A stretch of DNA of 12,970 nt from an uncultured cyanobacterium. GTDB taxonomy: Bacteria; Cyanobacteriota; Cyanobacteriia; PCC-6307; Cyanobiaceae. Numbering within the stretch: the first letter of the stretch is position 1; each line of letters begins with the position of its first letter. The DNA lies in contig CAIZOZ010000503.1 in the NCBI GenBank assembly GCA_903934745.1, positions 1-12,970 on the forward strand, given 5' to 3'. Below are positions 7,928 through 12,970 of this stretch, piece after piece. The notes below the pieces were generated by a model. It was given only the letters and a program-made list of their open reading frames with translations, was not told where the DNA came from and did no database searches. A program made the translations under genes and the position numbers.

Positions 7928-7949
7928 CCAGGCCCGGGGCAGGCCCTGG
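7928..7949. terminator. Possible hairpin between convergent genes
   Basis: CCAGG (7928-7932) pairs with CCTGG (7945-7949), extended by two more pairs with a bulge, in the 40-base gap between the ends of the GH57 gene and the symporter fusion gene. No T-run, so it is only a weak candidate for a two-way terminator. Confidence 0.3.
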
Positions 7950-7959
7950 GCTCGATCGT

Positions 7960-10152
7960 CTATGGGCTGGGCTGCCTCCGGTTGCGCCCGCCATCGCGGC
8001 GGTTGGGATCGGCATCGAGATCAATCCAGTGCTCAAACAGGGAGCCCATCAGGCCGCGCCCCTGCTCCTGAGCGATCCAGGCATCGAGATAGGCGTTGAG
8101 GTCGGGGTCATCGCCCGCCACCAGCAGCACCAGCTCACCGGTGAGTCGGTCGCCGAAGCTGGCCAGCAGGGTGGTGCGGGGGTGAACCACGGCCCAGGCC
8201 GAACCGCCTTCGGCGGTGGTGAGCAACGCATCGAAGCTGCGCTGGCCCATCGGACTGAAGAACTCCTGCTTGCCGGCGATCGGCACCAACTGCAGCCGCC
8301 GGCGCGCCGGCGCCGCCCCCAGTTCAGCCGCGATCCGATCGGTGAGGCTGGAGGTGATCAACTGCGGATCAGCCACCGCAATCCGCAGCGGTCGGGCCAG
8401 AGGCTCGGAGGCCAGGTTCTGAATCAGACCCACCTTGCCGTCCGGCACCACCAGGGCCAGATGCACCGACTCATAGCCAAGGCTGACGTGATGGCGGATC
8501 GCCCGCTGTGGCGACGACTGAATACCACCCAGGGCCAGATCGATACGGCCGCGATCGAGCAGACGTTCCAGTTCGGCGAGGGGCTGCTCGACCACCTGCA
8601 GACGCACCCCCAGGCTGCGGGCCAGCCCCTCCGCCAGGTCGATGTCAAAACCCACCAGGCGTCCGCTGGCATTGCGATAGGCCCAGGGCATGCCATCGCT
8701 GCGCACCCCGGCCCGCAGCACCCCCCGTTGGCGGATCGCCGAGAGCGTCACCGGCGCGGCACCTGGGGCGACAAGCCGCTCCGGCGGCGGGCCCGGCAGC
8801 AGCGGTTGCAGCGCCAGCAAGCGGCGATCGTTGCTGTAGGTGCCCTGCAACGTGGTGGCGAGGGTGGCCCGGGCCCCTACCCCCAGGCCCGCGGCCAGGG
8901 CGATGGCCAGCACCGCCGTGACGAGCAGGCGCAGCGGCCGCAGCCGCAGGGTCCGGGCCGAAGCGAAGGACACCAGCAGGGCCAGCAGCACCAACCCCTC
9001 CAGGGACAGCACCTTCTCGAAGCGATAGAGCCAATCACCATTGAGATAGATCAGCTTCAGCAACTGCAGCGGCAGCTCCTGGCGCTGCAATTCCTGGCGC
9101 ACCACCGACTTGACCCCGGCCACCGAGGCGGGAATGGCCGTCAGCAGCATGCGGGCCGTCGTGCCCATGCCCATCGGCCGATCCACATACCAGGCGGCAA
9201 AGGGCAGAAAGATCAGGGTGGCCACCTGGCCCAGGGTGGGCAGGGAATAGCCCAGCGAGATCAGGGGGGCGAGCTCGGCGACCAGATCATCGGCACGATC
9301 GGCCTGACCGGGCAGGCCGGACAGTTCCTGGCGCAGGCTCTGAACCAGCAGCGGCAGGGCAATCAGCAGATTGCCGCTGCTGGCGGTGAGCGCCAGGGGG
9401 CCCCGCACGATCCGCCAGAGCCCGGCGGCGGACAGGGGCGTGAGCGCCAGCACCAGGCCCGTGAGCGCCCCACTCAGCACGACCAAACTGATCAGACAGA
9501 GCAACAGAAAGGCCTGGATCTTGACGAGCTGGGTAAAGTCGAGCGTGGCGAAGGTGACCGCGCTGAGGGCAAAGATGCCGTAGGGCACAGCCCTGGCCAT
9601 CAGGCTGTTGAGACGGCCGAACAGCTGCCGTGCCACCTCCAGCACCCGCAGCAGCTCCTGGCGAGCCTCGAGGCCCTGCAACAGAATGCCCAGCACGGCG
9701 CTGAACAGCACCACGGCAGGAAAGTTGTCGGTCGCCAGAGCGCCGAAGATATTGTCAGGCAGATAGGTACGCAGCAGATCCGTACCCTGGGGCTGCTGAA
9801 ACAGGCCGGCGTGAAAAAAGCCGGAATAGGTGAGCGGTGGCAGGAACTGAGGCAGCACCACCACCAGCAGCCCACCCAGCAACCACGTCAACAGCAGCAC
9901 CAGCACGCCGCTGCGCAGCAGGCTGCCCAGGGAGCCGCGGCCCAGGCCGCCGAAGCCGACGATCAACTCACAGATCAAAAACGGCATCACCACGATCTGG
10001 GATGCCTGCAGAAAGGCGAGGCCCAGTGGCCTCAGGGCCAGCGCCGCCGTGGGCGCCAGCAGACCCACCAGAACGCCGCCCACCAACATCAACAGGCATT
10101 GGTTGCCAAGCTGGCGGGGCCAGAGCGAAAACGGCCTGAACATCCCGTCCAC
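7960..10152 (-). CDS. Fusion of SDF/DAACS cation symporter with a family 3 solute-binding domain
   Basis: 730 aa membrane protein. Residues about 12-400 are a dicarboxylate/amino acid:cation symporter domain; the clearest signature is LPDNIFGALATDNFPAVVLF (131-150), with an HP1-like ALTASSGN (254-261). A second hydrophobic helix follows an arginine-rich loop (400-408), and after it (408-428) come a Thr/Pro-rich linker and, from about 470 to 715, a family 3 extracytoplasmic solute-binding domain with GVLRAGVRSDGMPWAY (477-492) and GFDIDLAEGLA (501-511). The extra helix would place the binding domain outside the membrane, so substrate capture and transport are joined in one chain. The canonical NMDGT motif reads PTLGQ around 305-309 and the usual TM8 signature is not recognisable, so the substrate is uncertain; an amino or organic acid is inferred. 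The start is GTG at 10152 or ATG at 10143. The reading frame shows no break between domains. Confidence 0.88.
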   Translation of the reverse strand: MDGMFRPFSLWPRQLGNQCLLMLVGGVLVGLLAPTAALALRPLGLAFLQASQIVVMPFLICELIVGFGGLGRGSLGSLLRSGVLVLLLTWLLGGLLVVVLPQFLPPLTYSGFFHAGLFQQPQGTDLLRTYLPDNIFGALATDNFPAVVLFSAVLGILLQGLEARQELLRVLEVARQLFGRLNSLMARAVPYGIFALSAVTFATLDFTQLVKIQAFLLLCLISLVVLSGALTGLVLALTPLSAAGLWRIVRGPLALTASSGNLLIALPLLVQSLRQELSGLPGQADRADDLVAELAPLISLGYSLPTLGQVATLIFLPFAAWYVDRPMGMGTTARMLLTAIPASVAGVKSVVRQELQRQELPLQLLKLIYLNGDWLYRFEKVLSLEGLVLLALLVSFASARTLRLRPLRLLVTAVLAIALAAGLGVGARATLATTLQGTYSNDRRLLALQPLLPGPPPERLVAPGAAPVTLSAIRQRGVLRAGVRSDGMPWAYRNASGRLVGFDIDLAEGLARSLGVRLQVVEQPLAELERLLDRGRIDLALGGIQSSPQRAIRHHVSLGYESVHLALVVPDGKVGLIQNLASEPLARPLRIAVADPQLITSSLTDRIAAELGAAPARRRLQLVPIAGKQEFFSPMGQRSFDALLTTAEGGSAWAVVHPRTTLLASFGDRLTGELVLLVAGDDPDLNAYLDAWIAQEQGRGLMGSLFEHWIDLDADPNRRDGGRNRRQPSP

Positions 10153-10174
10153 AGCATCCAGGGGGGATCATCCT

Positions 10175-10190
10175 GGCGGCTCAAGCCGCC
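10175..10190. repeat. Perfect inverted repeat upstream of the symporter fusion gene
   Basis: GGCGGCT (10175-10181) and AGCCGCC (10184-10190) form a compact hairpin 22 bases before the GTG start, so it would lie in the leader of the symporter mRNA. Role unknown. Confidence 0.45.
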
Positions 10191-10230
10191 GCGCTCCAGC
10201 CCGGTGACGCTGGCTGAGCTGAGTGAAAGG

Positions 10231-10250
10231 CCAGGCGCCGCTGGGCCTGG
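10231..10250. repeat. Inverted repeat in the symporter/GAP intergenic region
   Basis: CCAGGC (10231-10236) and GCCTGG (10245-10250) form a 6-bp stem with an 8-base loop, in the middle of the 235-base gap between divergent genes. No T-run follows. Confidence 0.35.
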
Positions 10251-10280
10251 GGGGAGCCGCAGGGGGGCATCGGGGCCCTG

Positions 10281-10323
10281 CCTGCCTCGGGCGATGCCGC
10301 CCCAGATGCCGTCGCGAGGCAGG
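10281..10323. repeat. 9-bp inverted repeat upstream of the GAP-family gene
   Basis: CCTGCCTCG (10281-10289) and CGAGGCAGG (10315-10323) pair perfectly around a 25-base GC-rich loop. It lies about 65 bases before the GAP-family ATG and about 130 before the symporter start. A TAGGGT at 10349-10354 just beyond it could be a -10 box for the GAP gene but has no -35 partner. I see no gene in this gap. Confidence 0.4.
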
Positions 10324-10387
10324 GATCTCGCCCCCCTGGCCAGGCCCCTAGGGTGACGGCCCTGAGCGGATCGCCACGGCGGTTTCG

Positions 10388-11083
10388 ATGAACCCAAGCC
10401 TGTTCACCCAGTCGTCGTTGTTCGGCATCGGCATCGCCTTCAGCCCCCTGCACATCGGCGTTGTCACCCTGCTGCTACTGGGGAGGGCACCGCTGCGCCG
10501 CTCCTTTGCCTACGTGCTCGGCTGGAGCCTGGCCAATCTGCTGGCGGTGGCCTTGCTGATGGCGCTGGGTAGCTCCTTTCCGATCAGCCTCGCCCATGGC
10601 GAGCGCGATCAGGTGCTGATCGACCTGCTCGGCGCCGGTGGCCTGCTGGCCCTCGGCCTCTACCAGCTCACCCCCCAGGCCACGCTCGGCGAAGAGGGGA
10701 TGGCACTGCGCCTGATGAACAAGCTGCCGGAGCTGGACACCTGGCTGCTGGTGGCGATCGGCGCCGCCGGTGCCCTGCTCACGCCAGAGAATCTGGTGTT
10801 TTATCTCAAGGAGGCACGGCTGCTGTTGATCAATCACCCGGGCCTGTCAGCCGACCTGGAGGTGAGCAGCGTCTTCGCGCTGATGGCCGGTTCGCTGCTG
10901 CTGCTGCCGCCCCTGGTGTGGATCGCCACCTCCGGCACGATCCGCGAACCGATCGAGAAGTTGAACGACTGGCTGCAGCACCGGGCCGAAGCGCTGGTGG
11001 GCGTGCTGGCGATCTTGTTTGCCGCCTACCTGCTTTATGAAGGCCTGCATGGTCTCGAGTTGATGCAAGCGGCCAGCGCCTGA
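10388..11083 (+). CDS. GAP/LysE-like multi-pass membrane protein
   Basis: 231 aa integral membrane protein with about six hydrophobic segments near residues 9-31, 38-60, 76-93, 116-138, 157-180 and 203-222. The N-terminal FGIGIAFSPLHIGVVTLLLL (in two blocks, FGIGIAFSPLHIG 12-24 and VVTLLLL 25-31) with an early Pro, followed by GWSLANLLAVALL, resembles GAP-family proteins, named for the mycobacterial glycolipid-export protein Sap and related to the LysE exporter fold. The central LLTPENLVFYLKEARLL is the second hydrophobic-repeat equivalent. That kinship suggests a small exporter, but no substrate can be named. The ATG at 10388 has only a weak ribosome site. It is divergent from the symporter fusion and converges with the ABC ATPase gene. 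Family placement is moderate. Confidence 0.75.
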   Translation: MNPSLFTQSSLFGIGIAFSPLHIGVVTLLLLGRAPLRRSFAYVLGWSLANLLAVALLMALGSSFPISLAHGERDQVLIDLLGAGGLLALGLYQLTPQATLGEEGMALRLMNKLPELDTWLLVAIGAAGALLTPENLVFYLKEARLLLINHPGLSADLEVSSVFALMAGSLLLLPPLVWIATSGTIREPIEKLNDWLQHRAEALVGVLAILFAAYLLYEGLHGLELMQAASA

Positions 11084-11086
11084 AGC

Positions 11087-11124
11087 ACTGGTTGCCTCAA
11101 GGACTGATTGCCTGAGGCACCGGT
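11087..11124. terminator. Hairpin between convergent GAP and ABC ATPase genes
   Basis: TGCCTCA (11093-11099) pairs with TGAGGCA (11113-11119); after one bulged T the stem continues with ACTGG (11087-11091) against CCGGT (11120-11124), giving 12 pairs and a 13-base loop. It starts 3 bases after the GAP-gene stop and lies in the 117-base gap between convergent genes, so a two-way terminator is likely, although no T-run is present. Confidence 0.5.
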
Positions 11125-11200
11125 TCCGCGGCAGCCAACCGGGCCCGCAAGCGCTGCAAGGCGGCGGGAACGCCCCTGGGGGTGGTGGCTGCAGCGACCA

Positions 11201-11959
11201 TCAAAGAATCTGCTCCAGGAAGCGTTGCGTGCGTTCGTGGCGCGGGGCTGTGAAGAAGGTTTCCGGATCCGCCTGTTCCACCACCTCCCCCTCATCCATC
11301 AGCACCACCCGATGGGCCACCTGGCGGGCGAAGCGCACCTCATGGGTCACCACCACCATGGTGATCGCCTCAGCGGCGAGGGCCTGAATCACATCGAGCA
11401 CCTCACGCACCATCTCCGGATCCAGGGAGCTGGTGGGCTCATCGAACAGCAGGATGCGCGGCTCCATGCACAGCGCCCGGGCGATCGCCACCCGCTGCTG
11501 CTGGCCGCCGGAGAGCTGGCCGGGAAACTTCTCGGCCTGCTCGGCGATGCCGACCCGCTCCAGCAGGGCCCGGGCCTGCAACTCCACCTCAGCCCGCGGG
11601 CGCTTGCGCACCAGCACCGGCGCCAGGGTGAGGTTCTCGAGCACGCTCAGGTGCGGAAACAGGTTGAACTGCTGGAACACCATGCCCACCTCACGGCGAA
11701 TCGCATCGATCTGGCGCACATCGTTGGAGAGGGCGATGCCATCGACGGTGATGCTGCCCTTCTGGAAATCCTCGAGGGCATTGAAGGTGCGGATGAAGGT
11801 GCTCTTGCCCGAACCCGAGGGCCCCATGATCACCACCACCTCGCCGCGGTTCACCGTGAGGCTGGCGCCACGCAGGGCATGAAAGCCATTGGGATACCAC
11901 TTCTCCACCCCTTCGGCGCGGATCATCAGGTCACGGCTGGGGGAGGGAGACGGGTTCAT
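11201..11959 (-). CDS. Polar amino acid ABC transporter ATP-binding protein (GlnQ/BgtA type)
   Basis: 252 aa ATPase that powers an amino acid importer at the inner face of the membrane. Complete set of motifs: Walker A GPSGSGKST (46-54), Q-loop VFQQFNLFPHLSVLENL (94-110), signature LSGGQQQRVAIARAL (149-163), Walker B ILLFDEPTSSLD (169-180, Glu174 catalytic) and H-loop His206. VFQQFNLFPH is typical of the polar amino acid branch (GlnQ, AapP, BgtA). The start is ATG at 11959; ATG at 11926 (Met12), just before the conserved IRAEGVEKWYPNGFHAL stretch, is an alternative because the first 11 residues are low complexity and neither start has a clear ribosome site. It follows the permease gene on the same strand after 120 bases, so the two probably form one transporter. 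Confidence 0.93.
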   Translation of the reverse strand: MNPSPSPSRDLMIRAEGVEKWYPNGFHALRGASLTVNRGEVVVIMGPSGSGKSTFIRTFNALEDFQKGSITVDGIALSNDVRQIDAIRREVGMVFQQFNLFPHLSVLENLTLAPVLVRKRPRAEVELQARALLERVGIAEQAEKFPGQLSGGQQQRVAIARALCMEPRILLFDEPTSSLDPEMVREVLDVIQALAAEAITMVVVTHEVRFARQVAHRVVLMDEGEVVEQADPETFFTAPRHERTQRFLEQIL

Positions 11960-12079
11960 CGGCGCGGCAGGGGCTGGCTGGTAGCTGGTGTGGGGGGAAG
12001 AGCGAAGCGGCTGGGCCTGGTTTGAAGCTGGCGGTGCAGGAGTTTCAGCTCAGATCGGCCCCGGCCGGAGCGGAGCGTT

Positions 12080-12970
12080 TCAGGGACGACCGGCCAGGCT
12101 GCGCGGATCCAGGCGGCGTTCCAGCGCCCGGCTGCCGAGCCCCAGGGCCGCGCAGCAGCACCAGTAAAGAACGGCCAGCACCAGATAGAGCTCACTGCTG
12201 TGGCCGAGGAATTCGGGATTGGCCATGATCCCCCGGGCCATGCCCAGCAGATCGAGCAGGCCGATCAGCGATAGCAGGGTGGTGTCCTGCACCAGGGCGA
12301 TGAACTGCCCCACCATGGTGGGCAGGGCAACCCGCAGGGCCTGGGGGATGACGACCGTGACCAGGGCCTGGGCCTGGTTCAGGCCCAGGGAGCGGGCCGC
12401 CTCCAGCTGGCCGCGCGGCACCGCCGCCAGCCCGGAGCGCACCGCCTCCGCCAGATAGGCGGCGGCGAACAGGGTGAGCACCCAGGCCGCTCGCCAGACA
12501 CGATCCGGAGACATCCCCGCCGGCAGCAGGAAGCCAAGAATGTTCTGGCCGATGAACAGCAGGGTGATCAGCGGCGCGCCGCGGATGAACTCGATGTAGG
12601 CCACCGAGCCCCAGCGCAGCAACGGCAGCTTGCTGCGGCGCCCGAGGGCCAGCACCACCCCGAGCGGAAAGCTCAGGGCCATGGCGAAGCTGGCCATCAC
12701 CAGCGTCAGCAGCAGGCCTCCCCAGTCGCCGGGAGCCACCGCGGCCAGGCCCAGGCCACCGCCGATCAGCCAGAACCCCAGTAGATAAAGGAGAGGCCAG
12801 AGCAAGCCCAGCAGCTTCAGGCTGCGGCGATGGAGGCCGGGGCCCCAGCGACCCGCCGCCCAGCGCAGCGCCAGCAGCACCGCAGCCAGCAGCCACCAGC
12901 GCCACTGCAGCGGCGCCGCCAGGCCGAGAGCGGCCGGGAGCAGCAGGGCCAGCAGCGTGATCAGCACGGC
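12080..12970 (-). CDS. Polar amino acid ABC transporter permease (HisM/AapM/NatH type), N-terminus off the window
   Basis: Membrane permease of a polar amino acid importer. The visible part is 296-297 codons open to the right edge; proteins of the AapM/BztC/NatH type are longer, so the true start probably lies outside, though the Met at 12967 cannot be excluded. From that Met, residues 86-106 are the domain start with GLLLTLVMASFAMALSFPLG, 125-135 has YIEFIRGAP, and the cytoplasmic EAA loop that docks the ATPase spans about 189-216 (EAARSLGLNQAQALVTVVIP, then QALRVALP). About five or six membrane segments are in this core, preceded by extra hydrophobic helices (about 1-35 and 52-78) typical of the extended AapM group. 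The partner ATPase lies downstream. Neutral and acidic polar amino acids are the likely substrates by similarity to the cyanobacterial N-II system; a second permease and binding protein are not in this window. Confidence 0.9.
   Translation of the reverse strand, partial: AVLITLLALLLPAALGLAAPLQWRWWLLAAVLLALRWAAGRWGPGLHRRSLKLLGLLWPLLYLLGFWLIGGGLGLAAVAPGDWGGLLLTLVMASFAMALSFPLGVVLALGRRSKLPLLRWGSVAYIEFIRGAPLITLLFIGQNILGFLLPAGMSPDRVWRAAWVLTLFAAAYLAEAVRSGLAAVPRGQLEAARSLGLNQAQALVTVVIPQALRVALPTMVGQFIALVQDTTLLSLIGLLDLLGMARGIMANPEFLGHSSELYLVLAVLYWCCCAALGLGSRALERRLDPRSLAGRP

Noticed and set aside
7864..10356. An 830-codon plus-strand open frame, longer than any accepted gene here
   Set aside because: Antisense to the symporter fusion; very Gln/His/Gly-rich with no domain signs, while the minus strand encodes two recognisable domains.

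Overview
The window is GC-rich chromosomal DNA from a cyanobacterium, most likely a Cyanobium/Synechococcus-type picocyanobacterium. Support: the gene content (a cyanobacterial-style guanidine hydrolase operon, a GH57 glucan branching enzyme, a NatH/BgtA-like polar amino acid ABC transporter), three exact copies of the HIP1 octamer GCGATCGC (2533-2540, 5371-5378, 11481-11488) and tightly packed genes. There are no tRNAs, rRNAs, insertion sequences or CRISPR arrays, and all gaps between genes are under 300 bases.

Layout: 1-2345 (minus strand) is a guanidine-degradation unit: a guanidine-I (ykkC) riboswitch, then a ureohydrolase-fold enzyme that fits the Ni-dependent guanidine hydrolase GdmH better than agmatinase, then HypA- and HypB-like nickel chaperones (GhaA, GhaB) with 3- and 5-base gaps. 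The hypB-like gene runs off the left edge. Divergent from it is a TIM-barrel sugar-phosphate isomerase/epimerase-like gene (2479-3342, plus) with a TTG start. Next on the minus strand come leuA (2-isopropylmalate synthase, 3849-5480) followed 4 bases later by a small four-helix membrane protein, and upstream of leuA a NYN/LabA-type putative nuclease (5702-6274). A GH57 alpha-glucan branching enzyme (6348-7919, plus) has a recognisable promoter.

7960-10152 (minus) encodes an unusual fusion: a dicarboxylate/amino-acid:cation symporter (SDF/DAACS) domain joined through one extra membrane helix to a family 3 periplasmic solute-binding domain. It is followed by a GAP/LysE-like membrane protein (10388-11083, plus) and a polar amino acid ABC transporter ATPase and permease (minus; the permease runs off the right edge).

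How the parts work together: guanidine would bind the riboswitch RNA and switch on GdmH, which hydrolyses guanidine to urea and ammonia; GhaA/GhaB would load its nickel. The right half is mainly amino acid and solute transport. The two most notable items are the riboswitch-gdmH-ghaA-ghaB unit, which routine annotation would probably call agmatinase plus hydrogenase maturation proteins, and the symporter/binding-protein fusion, whose canonical substrate-binding signatures are degenerate.
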